Assembly (NCBI RefSeq): GCF_012273015.1
Contig: NZ_CP050954.1
Location: 186,001 to 250,000, forward strand
Direction: 5' to 3'
DNA: 64,000 nt
Origin: Hymenobacter sp. BT18
GTDB taxonomy: Bacteria; Bacteroidota; Bacteroidia; Cytophagales; Hymenobacteraceae
The translations under genes and the position numbers were made by a program. The notes under the pieces were generated by a model. The model worked only from the letters and a program-made list of their open reading frames with translations. It was not told where the DNA came from and made no database searches. Shown here piece after piece: positions 24,107-32,981 of this stretch (position 1 is its first letter; the number at the start of each line of letters is the position of its first letter).

Positions 24107-27100
24107 TCAGTGCAACACCACGCGTTTGGTGAAGGCATTGCTCCCCACCCGCAGGCGCAGCGAATACACGCCCTGGCTCAGGCCCCCGGTTTCGAAGCCG
24201 AAGCGGGCCCCGGTGCTCGGGTTCAGCCCGACTACCTGCCGGCGTACGACCTGCCCCAGGCTATTGAGCAGAGTGGCTTCTACCGTGCGCCCGCCGTCAA
24301 TGGGCGGCACGAGCACCGTGAAGCGGCTGCTTGCCGGGTTAGGATACACGCTCACCTGGGCGGCCAAATCGGCCGCCGCGGCTGAGCCCAGGGCTACGCC
24401 GCCGCTGAACTGCAGCGTAAAGCGGCCCGTGAGTAAGGCCAGGGCCTGGGTTGCCGTCACGCTAAACCGGTAGCTGGTGCCGCTGCTGAGCTTGGTAAGC
24501 TGCCCCGTGACGGCGTCATGCAGATAGGCCTCGAGGCCCGCGGGCAGGTGGGCCAGGGAGGTGGCGCTGATGGTATAGGTACCAGCAGTGGGCACCCCCA
24601 CGGCCAGCTCTACGCGAGTAGTGGCGGTAAAGGCCGGCCGGCCATCTATGCTCAGCCCCTGGCCCTGGGCTGTGCGGCTGCTCAGGTTCAGGCCGCTGGT
24701 ATTGGGCAGCTTCCAGGCATCATAGCCACTGTCGAAGCCCGGCGTGGCCTGGGCATCGGCATACACGAAGAGCGGGTCGGCCTGGCCACCGTCTGCTTGC
24801 AGGGCCAGGGCCACGGTGGGCTGGGTGCCGGAGCCGCCACGGTACATGGCTACCTGCGTGTTGGGATTGGTTACGCGTTGCGCGTCCCGGAACCGGAGCT
24901 GGCCGCTCGTGCTGTTTTGGCTTACCCGCACGAAGAAGCCCTGCCCCGACGCAATGAGGGCATTTTGCTCGCCTCTCTCAAAGCCCCGCACGTAGGCGCG
25001 GTACATGCCGGCGTAGGGACCGGTGCTTTCCAATACGTAGAAGCTCTGATCCAGCCCGGGGGCATTGCCGCTCTCAAACAGCTGGCCGCCATCCAGGGGA
25101 GCCGGGTAAGGGTTGCCCACCAGGGCCCAGCCGGCATCAACATTGTCGCTGAGGCGTTCCAGGCTCACATCCACATTACCCGTGGTAAGGGTACCAGTAA
25201 AGTCAACCTTTTCCGTACCGGCAATGTGCACGGCGTAGCCACGGCCTACTTCCAGGGAACTGCCCAGGCCGGCGGGCACTACAAAGCCTCGGTCGAAGGG
25301 TGCGTAGGTGCTGGTCCGGCTCACCCGCTTCTGGTCATAGGCGAATACGGTCGGGAACGGTTTGATTTTGCCCGGCGTGGCCGAGGCATTATAGGCGCTG
25401 GCCTGACTTACCTCGGGGGTGAAGCCGGGCGTAGCCAGGTCGGCCACGGTTGAGCCGCTCACCGGGGCGCTGTAGTGGCGGTAGCCCAGGCCGGAGTTGC
25501 GGCTGGGGTCGAGGTAGCGCTGCACCGTGGCCGGCCCCACCACCGTGCCCCCGGCATTTACCACCAGGGCCGTGCCGCCCGCATCCGAGAGCAAGGTAAA
25601 CGTCTGGCCATTGGTGCTGAGGGTGCCCGTCAGGGTAAGAAGGCGCTGGAGGGCGGCGGCCCCCGCAAGGGTTACGCCGCTGGCTTCCACACGCAGGTTC
25701 CAGAAGCGGCTCAGGCTGCTGCCGCCCGCACTCTGGTTGCTGGCCGCGCTAAAGGCTACCGTACCGCCCGTGGCCGTAAAGGTGCCGTTATTGACCCAGT
25801 TACCCTTCAAGTTCAGCGTGCCCGCCGTTTGCGTCAGGCTGGCTCCCGGGTCAATGGTCAGGCTGCGGGTGAGGGCCGTGCCGCTGCTGATGGCCGGGTA
25901 CCGGTTTGCCCCGGACGGAATGGTGGCGTCGAGGGTGGCCGTGGGCACCCCGTTGGTCCAGTTGCTGGCCTCATACCAGCTAACGGAAGTGACTCCGGTC
26001 CAGGAAGTTGCCGTTGAGGGCAGGGTGTAGGTAATGCTGAGGGGAGCGGCGGCCGTGTTGCCGTTGCCGGCAGCATCCTCGGCCACGCCCGCAGCCAGGT
26101 TCACCGTCACCGGCCCCGCCCCGGTTGGCGTGATGCTCACGCTGTAGGAAGCCCCGCTCCCACTCAGGTTGCTGGCCGTGCCGTTGCTCACCACTACCTC
26201 GGCCAGCGTCAGGCCCGTCACGCTTTCCGAGAAGCTCACCGTTACCGGGATGGGCGAGGTGCTCGTCGGGCTGCTGGCCCCGCTCCCAATGCTCACCGTG
26301 GGGGCCGTAACGTCTATCGTGAAGTTGTTAGTATTGCTCGTTGGGCCGGTATTGTTGGCTGCGTCGGTGGCCCTGGCGGACACCGTGTGGCTGCCCTCGC
26401 TCAACGCCCCGGGCTGGAGCAGGCTCCAGCTACCGTCGGTAGCCGTAGTGGTGCCCACAAGACTACCATCCACGCTAACGCTGACGGTGCTACCCACTTC
26501 GGCCGTGCCGCTGTAGGTAGGCGTAGCGGTGCCGAGCAGACGGCCGTTGGTGGGGAGCAGTACCACGGGTGCCGATGGGGCCGTGTCGTCCACATCCGTT
26601 ACGCTGATGGTCAACACTTCCTCGTACACGAGCCCGGGGTCAGTGGAGCTGGTTGCCCGCACCCGTACGGAGTAGCTGGCTTTGGTTTCGAAGTCGAACA
26701 CCCGCGCGGTAAGCAGGGTGTTGCCCGAGATGCTGAAGTCCCCGTTATCGGTGGCGCCGGGGCCATTTACCAGGGTGTAGGTATAGGTGTCGCCGGCCGT
26801 GGCTGACGTGGTGGAGAACGTGCCGACCCCGGTATTGATGGTGGCATTTTCCGCTACGCTGCTGTTGCTCAGCGTCAGATCGGTGGGGGCCGTAGCTTCC
26901 ACCGTGAAGGGGGCCGACGTAAAGGCCTGGTAAGTACTGGTGCTGCTGGGGGCGCTGCTGCCCACATGCACCCCGTTGATAAACACGTTCACTACCTGAT
27001 CCTGGCTGGAGCAGCAGGTGCGCTGGGCGGCCTGGAAGTTTACCTGATAGCTGCCGATGGAGGCCAGCAGCGGCTGCTGCAGCGCTCCGTTGCCGGCGGC

Positions 27101-30001
27101 GCTTTGCACGAAGGCGACGGCCGTGCCATCCGGGGCCGCCGGGGGGCTGAACAAACTGCCATTCAACGCAATACCCGAGCGGCTGTTGAAGGTCCAGCCC
27201 GGCGCCGTAGGGTTGTAGCCAAACGTGCCGTTACCAAGCGGGCTGTACGACTCGAAGCTGCCGTTGCTCACCCCGGGAACCGCGGTGCTGGTACCGGCCA
27301 GCAGCAGCCGCACTTGGTCCACAAACACGGTCACGTCGCTGCCTGTCCCACCCGTGCCCTGCAAACTCAGAACGGGGTTGGTAAAGCTTTTGGTGATGGT
27401 GTATTCCTGCCCGGTGGTAAAGGGCACATTGGTAACCGTGGGGTTAATGCCCGTGCTGTTGGCCACGTCCAGCCGCAGGGTCCCATTGCCCGTGCCCGTG
27501 TTCACCGTCACCTTATACATCGAGCCCGACCCCGAGACGCTGGTCACCCCTGCCCCGCTTATACCGGTGGTTGTCAGGGAAAAATTGCTGGTCGAAATTC
27601 CACTTATGTTCCCGGCAAAGGTTACCGTGTACGTCACCGTCGGCATGGCCGTGGGCGAAAGCTGCCCTCGGCTCACTGCCGTTACGGTGGTTGAGGGCAG
27701 GGTGTAGGTAATGCTGAAGGGGGCGGCGGCCGTGTTGCCGTTGCCGGCGGCATCCTCGGCCACGCCCGCGGCCAGGTTCACCGTCACCGGCCCTGCCCCG
27801 GTTGGGGTGATGCTCACGCTATAGGAAGCCCCGCTCCCACTCAGGTTGCTGGCCGTGCCGTTGCTCACGACCACCTCGGCCAGCGTCAGGCCCGTCACAC
27901 TTTCCGAGAAGCTCACCGTCACTGGGATGGGCGAGGTGCTCGTCGGGTTGCTGGCCCCGCTCCCGATGCTCACCGTGGGCCGCACTTCGTCCACATCAAT
28001 GAGGTTCACCGTCACTGTAGCCGATGCGCTGCTGGCTGGAGTCCCATTGTCTGTTACCTGCACCGTCAGCGCAAAGCTGGGCGTGGTTTCAAAGTCGAGG
28101 GCAGCACTGTTGGCCACCGTAAGCTGGCCGGAGCTGGCGTTGATGGCGAAGGCGCCGCCGGTATTACCTCCCGTAATGGCATAGGTAAGGGTATTGCCAT
28201 CGGGGTCAGTAGCCGCTATGGCGGCCCCCACGCTGGTGCCGTTCGGGGCATTCTCGCTTACCGTACGGGTCTGGGCGCTAATAACCGGCGCATTGTTGAG
28301 CGTCCCGGTAATGGCCAGCTCGTCAAACACCACTTCCTCCTGCCCATCTACGCGCACCTCTATCCGAAAGCGGATTTCGGACCCGGTTACGTTGGCTGGC
28401 AGGGCCAGATCTACGTTCTGGAGGGCCGGGCCGTAGGTGGCGCCATCGGCCGTGCCATTCAGGTCGGTATCCCGCTGCAGCTGTCCATTGGCCGCGCCGG
28501 TTCCGTAAAAAGCAGCCAGCAGCGTGTAGCTGCCGGTGCCCACCTGGTAGTACACCTTCAGGTAGCTGGAAGCTTCAAACGTTTCGTGGGTGGCCGATAC
28601 TCCCGAAGCCAGCCGCAGATTCAAGTGCAGATTGGCCGTGTTGGTCGCATTAACGGGCGCCAGTTGCAGGATACCTACCTTTAGCGGGTCCGGGTTCTGG
28701 CTCAGGGTAGTGCCCTCCGCGTACCACACCGAGCTGCCGGCAAAGCCGGTGAAATTCTGGGGCGAGCAGGCCACGGGAAGCGTAGTACGGAAAAAGCCCA
28801 GGCAATTAACGCCCGGGGACCGGAAGGTGTTGGAGGAGTAGCGGGTGCCTTCGCCGTCGCTTTCAAAGCCTTCCGTGTAAGGCAGGGCCGCGGCCGCGTT
28901 CAGCTGCACGGTAATCGTGATGGTGCGCGACACGGCGTTGCTGGTTACGCCGGTCGGGTCTACCACAGTAAAAGTCACCACCCGATTACCGCCGGTGGCA
29001 TTAGTGGAGTTGGTATTCACGTACGTCACGTTCCGCAGCGCGGTCTGGTAGTTGGCCAGCGAGGAGGTGCCCACCAGGGAAAGAGTGCCATCGGCCGGGT
29101 TGAAGGAAGCCGTGATACCGCTGCCTACCGGCGGCGTGGTTGCCAGCACGTCCTGCCCGCTCACATAGTTGGTGGCAATTTTCACGGTGGCGCCGCTGGC
29201 CGTTGTGTGGTCGGCATCATTCACAGTTAGGGAGCCGGTGATGGCAGTGGCCGCGCCACCTTCGCTGTAAGCCAGGCTGGTGGTTTCGAGGCCGGCCAGT
29301 ACCGGGGCCGCGCTGCTGGCCGCCGATCCGTACAGGCTGATGTAGTCAATGGCGGCTTCCTCGCTCAGGCCATAGTAATCAAACTCCACCATCACCTCCA
29401 GGGTGGTGCCCGTGCCGGTTACCGGAAAGGTAAACTCCTGAAACGCCAGGGTTAGCCGGGGAGAGTTCGTATCATCGGTATCAAGCGGATAAAAGACGCC
29501 GTCGTTGTCGGCGTCGCGGCGCATGTAGCCTACGCCATTCGAGGCCCCGTCGCTGGCAAACCCACCGATAATCACCCAGGTTCCACCATCGAGGCGGGCC
29601 TTCACCCGAATGAAATCGGTGTTTTCCCACACCCCCGTCGCTTGCGCTCCGCGGGCATCCGCCAGGCTCACCCGCGCCTGCAGGTTGGTTTTGCCCGCTA
29701 CGTTGTAGGGGTTAAGCGCCACGGTGCCGGCCACCCGGATGGGCGCCGCGCCCGCAGGTCCGCGCACCCCTTCGCCCGCAATTACCCAGTTGTCGGTAGA
29801 GCCGGTAGGCTGGGTTGTAAAGCCCGTTACGGGTACGCTGGAGCGCAGAAAATACTGGTTGTTGCTTCCGCTGGTCGTCGTTGTCAGCTCGTTGATGGTG
29901 TAGCCCCCGGTGGTGGCAAAGGATTCTGTGAGCAGCTGGGTCTGGGCGTGAGCCCCCAAGGCCCCCAGCAGCGCCAGGCAGAGTAGAAAAAGTCGTCTCA
30001 T
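24107..30001 (-). CDS. Giant T9SS-sorted surface protein with cadherin/Ig-like domains
   Basis: A 1964-aa secreted protein. In order: signal peptide (1-19, ending GAHAQ); two jelly-roll-like segments (about 21-225 and 375-570); a cadherin-like repeat (about 573-672, FALTVQVTDNGTPASSASAT); an Ig-like repeat (about 673-770) with PIPVTVSFSESVTGLTLAEV; a carbohydrate-binding-like stretch (about 880-1040, with NGSFESYSPLGNGTFGYNPT); a second cadherin-like unit; a Big-type Ig unit (about 1140-1230); a near-copy of the earlier Ig-like repeat (about 1233-1330); a beta-solenoid-like part; and a type A T9SS sorting domain in the last ~80 residues (VSVYPNPASSRFTV ... GVYSLRLRVGSNAFTKRVVL). Exported by the Por/T9SS machinery and expected on the cell surface as an adhesin or matrix component (inference). 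No catalytic motif is seen. Confidence 0.85.
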   Translation of the reverse strand: MRRLFLLCLALLGALGAHAQTQLLTESFATTGGYTINELTTTTSGSNNQYFLRSSVPVTGFTTQPTGSTDNWVIAGEGVRGPAGAAPIRVAGTVALNPYNVAGKTNLQARVSLADARGAQATGVWENTDFIRVKARLDGGTWVIIGGFASDGASNGVGYMRRDADNDGVFYPLDTDDTNSPRLTLAFQEFTFPVTGTGTTLEVMVEFDYYGLSEEAAIDYISLYGSAASSAAPVLAGLETTSLAYSEGGAATAITGSLTVNDADHTTASGATVKIATNYVSGQDVLATTPPVGSGITASFNPADGTLSLVGTSSLANYQTALRNVTYVNTNSTNATGGNRVVTFTVVDPTGVTSNAVSRTITITVQLNAAAALPYTEGFESDGEGTRYSSNTFRSPGVNCLGFFRTTLPVACSPQNFTGFAGSSVWYAEGTTLSQNPDPLKVGILQLAPVNATNTANLHLNLRLASGVSATHETFEASSYLKVYYQVGTGSYTLLAAFYGTGAANGQLQRDTDLNGTADGATYGPALQNVDLALPANVTGSEIRFRIEVRVDGQEEVVFDELAITGTLNNAPVISAQTRTVSENAPNGTSVGAAIAATDPDGNTLTYAITGGNTGGAFAINASSGQLTVANSAALDFETTPSFALTVQVTDNGTPASSASATVTVNLIDVDEVRPTVSIGSGASNPTSTSPIPVTVSFSESVTGLTLAEVVVSNGTASNLSGSGASYSVSITPTGAGPVTVNLAAGVAEDAAGNGNTAAAPFSITYTLPSTTVTAVSRGQLSPTAMPTVTYTVTFAGNISGISTSNFSLTTTGISGAGVTSVSGSGSMYKVTVNTGTGNGTLRLDVANSTGINPTVTNVPFTTGQEYTITKSFTNPVLSLQGTGGTGSDVTVFVDQVRLLLAGTSTAVPGVSNGSFESYSPLGNGTFGYNPTAPGWTFNSRSGIALNGSLFSPPAAPDGTAVAFVQSAAGNGALQQPLLASIGSYQVNFQAAQRTCCSSQDQVVNVFINGVHVGSSAPSSTSTYQAFTSAPFTVEATAPTDLTLSNSSVAENATINTGVGTFSTTSATAGDTYTYTLVNGPGATDNGDFSISGNTLLTARVFDFETKASYSVRVRATSSTDPGLVYEEVLTISVTDVDDTAPSAPVVLLPTNGRLLGTATPTYSGTAEVGSTVSVSVDGSLVGTTTATDGSWSLLQPGALSEGSHTVSARATDAANNTGPTSNTNNFTIDVTAPTVSIGSGASSPTSTSPIPVTVSFSESVTGLTLAEVVVSNGTASNLSGSGASYSVSITPTGAGPVTVNLAAGVAEDAAGNGNTAAAPLSITYTLPSTATSWTGVTSVSWYEASNWTNGVPTATLDATIPSGANRYPAISSGTALTRSLTIDPGASLTQTAGTLNLKGNWVNNGTFTATGGTVAFSAASNQSAGGSSLSRFWNLRVEASGVTLAGAAALQRLLTLTGTLSTNGQTFTLLSDAGGTALVVNAGGTVVGPATVQRYLDPSRNSGLGYRHYSAPVSGSTVADLATPGFTPEVSQASAYNASATPGKIKPFPTVFAYDQKRVSRTSTYAPFDRGFVVPAGLGSSLEVGRGYAVHIAGTEKVDFTGTLTTGNVDVSLERLSDNVDAGWALVGNPYPAPLDGGQLFESGNAPGLDQSFYVLESTGPYAGMYRAYVRGFERGEQNALIASGQGFFVRVSQNSTSGQLRFRDAQRVTNPNTQVAMYRGGSGTQPTVALALQADGGQADPLFVYADAQATPGFDSGYDAWKLPNTSGLNLSSRTAQGQGLSIDGRPAFTATTRVELAVGVPTAGTYTISATSLAHLPAGLEAYLHDAVTGQLTKLSSGTSYRFSVTATQALALLTGRFTLQFSGGVALGSAAAADLAAQVSVYPNPASSRFTVLVPPIDGGRTVEATLLNSLGQVVRRQVVGLNPSTGARFGFETGGLSQGVYSLRLRVGSNAFTKRVVLH
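26014..26302. repeat. 289-bp internal direct repeat, copy 1
   Basis: This encodes an Ig-like unit of the giant protein (about residues 1233-1329) and is almost identical, with no length change, to 27691-27979. A few single-base differences are visible by eye (for example GAGGGGAGC against GAAGGGGGC near the left end). Confidence 0.9.
27691..27979. repeat. 289-bp internal direct repeat, copy 2
   Basis: Second copy of the Ig-like unit (about residues 674-770). The two copies are about 1.7 kb apart in the same frame, so recombination between them would delete about 559 codons without a frameshift. Confidence 0.9.
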
Positions 30002-30051
30002 AGCTTCTTTGGGTTAAGGAAAATCGAGTTTTGGGAGAGACGGCGCCTTTC

Positions 30052-31017
30052 TCAGCCGGCCGACGCAATGGGGGCGCTCAGGTATTCGGGGAGTTGCTCC
30101 CCGGCCTGCAAGCCCAAGGCGGCCAGCTGCCCGCCCGTGAAGTAGCCTTCGTCGAGGCCCACTATGTCGAGGCGCAAACCGCTGTTCTGTCCGCAGGCCA
30201 CTACCAGGCCCTCCGGACCCGTGGCCAGGACCACAGTGCCCGGCGGAGCCTGCAGCGGCTTAGGCAGCTGGGCCAGGGCCGTGGCGCCCAGCACCCGCAG
30301 CAGCTGGCCCCGCAGGGTGGTGATGGCGCCACGGTTCCAGGGATTGGCGGCGCGCACCAGTCGCTCCAGGGCCTGGGCCGGTTCGGCCCAGCGCAGACAT
30401 ACATCAGCCAGCCCGGCCCGCGGCCAGTAGCGGGCCAGAGCCGGGTTTTGCGGTATTTCTACCAAAGGAGCCGTCTCGCCCTGCCAGGCGGCCAGCAACT
30501 GCCGGGCTACGCCCGCAGCGGCCACGGCCAACCGAGCCCGGTGCAGCCCGTGGGTATCGTGGGCGGCAATGGGCACAGCCTGGGCCAAGAGCACGGGCCC
30601 GGTATCGAAAGCGGCTTCCATCCGGTGCACAGTGACGGCCCCGGCCGCCTCGCCGTGGCGGATCTGCCAGAAAATTGGTTCGGGTCCCCGGTAGCCGGGC
30701 AAGGCGGCAAAGTGGAAGTTGAGAAAACCCAGCCGTGGGCCGGCGACCAGCACTCGGGCCGGCACCCGCCACGGAAAAGTGAAGACCAGCACCACATCAG
30801 GCTGGCACGCGTCCAGCCAGGCCAGCAGCGCATTGCCCAGGCCTGGTCGCCCCAGGCGCACCACGGGCCAACCGGCGCCCAGGAGCTGCGCGGCCAGTTC
30901 GTCGGGCTCGGGGTGCTCGGTAGAAGGCACTGCTACGCTGCACACCGCCCCGCAGGTAGCCAGCTCCTGCACGGCGGCGAGGCCCAGTACACTGCCCAGA
31001 ATTACGGCAATCCGCAT
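30052..31017 (-). CDS. Formyltransferase-fold protein (Fmt/ArnA-like)
   Basis: A 321-aa protein. The N-terminal ~190 residues match the formyltransferase fold: MRIAVILGSVLGLAAVQELA, then PDVVLVFTFPWRVPARVL, LGFLNFHFAALPGYRGPEPI (the N-x-H catalytic pair), then AVTVHRMEAAFDTGPVLLAQ (the catalytic Asp). The Asn-His-Asp triad of 10-formyl-tetrahydrofolate-dependent transferases is intact. The C-terminal 110 residues (PWNRGAITTLRGQLLRVLGA) fit the Fmt C-terminal barrel. It is not the housekeeping tRNA enzyme by context; it sits between the tail-collar genes and the giant T9SS gene with 50-nt gaps. The amine it formylates is unknown. Confidence 0.82.
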   Translation of the reverse strand: MRIAVILGSVLGLAAVQELATCGAVCSVAVPSTEHPEPDELAAQLLGAGWPVVRLGRPGLGNALLAWLDACQPDVVLVFTFPWRVPARVLVAGPRLGFLNFHFAALPGYRGPEPIFWQIRHGEAAGAVTVHRMEAAFDTGPVLLAQAVPIAAHDTHGLHRARLAVAAAGVARQLLAAWQGETAPLVEIPQNPALARYWPRAGLADVCLRWAEPAQALERLVRAANPWNRGAITTLRGQLLRVLGATALAQLPKPLQAPPGTVVLATGPEGLVVACGQNSGLRLDIVGLDEGYFTGGQLAALGLQAGEQLPEYLSAPIASAG

Positions 31018-31070
31018 CGAACGAAAATTAACTTTGTAACCATGCGCCGGCGGGCGGCCCGGCCAGCCGC

Positions 31071-31592
31071 CTAGTCTCGGGAAGGGAAAATGCCCTGCAG
31101 GGCAATGATGTAGTTGAGGGCCTGGTAGGGCTGCCGGTTTTCGTGCGGCAGGTTGTTGCCGGCCGGTTGCACCGTCAGCTGCAAGGCATCGGCCGCCAGG
31201 GTGCTGGTAGCCGGGCCAGGAGCGTACTGATTCACGCTGCAGACACTGGGGAACTGATCGGCCGGATCCGTATTCACGGCTTCGTCGGCCGTATTGATGG
31301 TGCCGCTCACCGAGGCGTGTCCGTGGGCAGGAAGCTGGTCTGCCGTGAGGGTTACGGCTTCGGTGCCGGCCTTTTGCCCCAGGGCGTACCCCTGGCCAAA
31401 GCCCACCGGCACACGGCTGCGCAAATCGGGTAGGGCAAATGTGGTAATGCCGTTGCCGCCGTAATACGTGCCCAGCAAGGAAAAGAGGGCCTGATTTTGA
31501 TTGATTGGCAGCAAGGAACCGTCGCAGACGGCCCAGTAGCGGGGCACAATACCAAAACCCGCCAGGCGAATTTCGCCAATGAAATTTTCCAT
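31071..31592 (-). CDS. Phage tail-collar-like protein (paralogue A)
   Basis: A 173-aa protein of the tail-collar (microcystin-dependent protein, MdpB-like) family. It begins MENFIGEIRLAGFGIVPRYW and has CDGSLLPINQNQALFSLLGT, YYGGNGITTFALPDLRSRVP, LPAHGHASVSG and a C-terminal NLPHENRQPYQALNYIIALQ then GIFPS. This collar signature is otherwise found at phage tail-fibre tips. No signal peptide is seen. The ATG at 31592 is chosen because all three paralogues start M-[DE]-x-F-[IL]-GEIRL there. It is the third of three tandem copies and is followed by the formyltransferase after 53 nt. Confidence 0.87.
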   Translation of the reverse strand: MENFIGEIRLAGFGIVPRYWAVCDGSLLPINQNQALFSLLGTYYGGNGITTFALPDLRSRVPVGFGQGYALGQKAGTEAVTLTADQLPAHGHASVSGTINTADEAVNTDPADQFPSVCSVNQYAPGPATSTLAADALQLTVQPAGNNLPHENRQPYQALNYIIALQGIFPSRD

Positions 31593-31641
31593 GTATAACA
31601 AGAAGGAAGAAGCGTGAACAAACCCCGGCTGTCGGTGCTGC

Positions 31642-32181
31642 TTAGCCCGGGTTTGGGAAAATGCCCTGCGTGGCAATGATATAGTTGAGGGCCAACGACG
31701 GCTGCCGGTTTTCGTGCGGCAGGTTGCCCCCGGCCGGCGCGGTCAGGGCCGCTACCGTGTTAGGCGAGGTAGCGCTGCCCGTGCTACGGCTAGGCGCGTA
31801 CACCGGGTCGGGGCCCTTGGCCAGCAGGTTGGTGGCGGGCGTGGGGGCCGTAGCGGCCGCCGAGGTGACGCCCAGCTTGGCCTGGGCCGCGTGCGTGTGG
31901 CCGGCCATGTTATTGGCCGTCAGTGCAACGCTTTCTACTCCCCCCAGCGCGCCGGCGGTGTAGGCAGAAAGGCCCGGCCCCTGCCCTACGCCCACGGCTG
32001 CCCGGCCGCACAGGTCTGGCAGGCCGAACGACTGAATACCGTCGCCGCCGTATTGGGTACCCAGCAAGACGAAGAGGCTATCATTCTGCGCGATAGATAA
32101 AAGCTGACCAGCGCACAGCTCCCAGCCAACGGGAGCGAAGGTGCCGGCAAAAAGCCGGATTTCTCCTAAAAAAGGATCCAT
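31642..32181 (-). CDS. Phage tail-collar-like protein (paralogue B)
   Basis: A 179-aa protein, the middle of the three. It starts MDPFLGEIRLFAGTFAPVGW and has LCAGQLLSIAQNDSLFVLLG, TQYGGDGIQSFGLPDLCGRA, NMAGHTHAAQAK and NLPHENRQPSLALNYIIATQ with GIFPNPG. The core matches paralogue A closely, while the region between about residues 105 and 150 is divergent and low in complexity (Ala/Thr/Ser-rich). In collar proteins the variable loop is the ligand-contact part (family knowledge). No signal peptide. Gaps of 37 nt upstream and 49 nt downstream fit one operon. Confidence 0.87.
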   Translation of the reverse strand: MDPFLGEIRLFAGTFAPVGWELCAGQLLSIAQNDSLFVLLGTQYGGDGIQSFGLPDLCGRAAVGVGQGPGLSAYTAGALGGVESVALTANNMAGHTHAAQAKLGVTSAAATAPTPATNLLAKGPDPVYAPSRSTGSATSPNTVAALTAPAGGNLPHENRQPSLALNYIIATQGIFPNPG

Positions 32182-32218
32182 AGGTAATAGGTGGCGTGCT
32201 GAAGATGAAAGAAGACGA

Positions 32219-32758
32219 TTAGGGGCGCTGGGGGAAAATACCCTGCAGGCAGATGCAATAGTTGAGCGTCAGGTACGGCATCATGTTATCGTGCGGGGCG
32301 TTGCCCCCGGCCACCGAGGTAGGCCCACCGCTCACGCAGTTCAGAGCCATATCGGCGTTGCCCACGGTTTCGCCATACTCTTCCGAAGCGGATAGTGCCA
32401 GGTAGCCCACAGACGGGTCGTTGGAGGTGCCCGTTTCGGCTACCGTGAGGATGGAGCCGGTTACGGTATGCGTATGGGCCGGCAGCTCCTGTGGTTGCAG
32501 GGCCAGACTGGAAACGCCCACCATTTCTCCGAGGCTGTAGCCGCTGAGCCCCGCCCCGCTGCCCGCCCCAATAGCCGTGGCTCCCGCCAGGTTGGGCAGG
32601 GCGAAGGTGATGCGCCCATCGCCGCCGTAGTAGTTGCCAATGATGGAAAAGAGAGCCGTATTCTGCTGAATAGGTAGTAGTTGCCCCAGGCATTGGGCCC
32701 AGTACTTGGGGGCAAAGTTGTAGGGCATGAGGCGGATTTCGCCGATGAATGCGTCCAT
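32219..32758 (-). CDS. Phage tail-collar-like protein (paralogue C)
   Basis: A 179-aa protein, first of the three. It starts MDAFIGEIRLMPYNFAPKYW and has CLGQLLPIQQNTALFSIIGN, YYGGDGRITFALPNLAGATA and LPAHTHTVTGSI. It differs from A and B at the C-terminus: the NLPHENRQP motif is replaced by APHDNMMPYLTLNYCICLQG, with two extra Cys. The middle contains an acidic segment (TVAETGTSNDPSVGYLALSA). No signal peptide. The promoter should be in the 220 nt between it and the upstream terminator of the 456-aa gene. Confidence 0.86.
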   Translation of the reverse strand: MDAFIGEIRLMPYNFAPKYWAQCLGQLLPIQQNTALFSIIGNYYGGDGRITFALPNLAGATAIGAGSGAGLSGYSLGEMVGVSSLALQPQELPAHTHTVTGSILTVAETGTSNDPSVGYLALSASEEYGETVGNADMALNCVSGGPTSVAGGNAPHDNMMPYLTLNYCICLQGIFPQRP

Positions 32759-32875
32759 GAAAGAGAAGGAAGAGAAGGAATGGTGAAGAGGCAGGCGGCG
32801 CGGGCCAGCAAGCAGCCGAAGGCTCTATAGCCCAGGGAATGGGCCCCGGACCGGAAAAAAACCGAGGGAAAAATA

Positions 32876-32910
32876 GAAGGCCACTCGCGATAGGCCGCGA
32901 ATGGCCTTCT
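32876..32910 (-). terminator. Intrinsic terminator (minus strand)
   Basis: AGAAGGCCATTCGCG pairs with CGCGAGTGGCCTTCT (one G-T pair), followed on the minus strand by TATTTTTCC. It ends transcription of the 456-aa gene before the collar genes. Confidence 0.85.
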
Positions 32911-32981
32911 GTCTTCCCGCATCTGCGGATGGGCCTCCCCTCATAGCATAATAAATGAGGCTCACCGGCGCAGGCCGTTGC

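Noticed and set aside
24518..25453. A 311-aa plus-strand open frame within the giant gene
   Set aside because: It is antisense to the T9SS protein; no domain or start context supports it.
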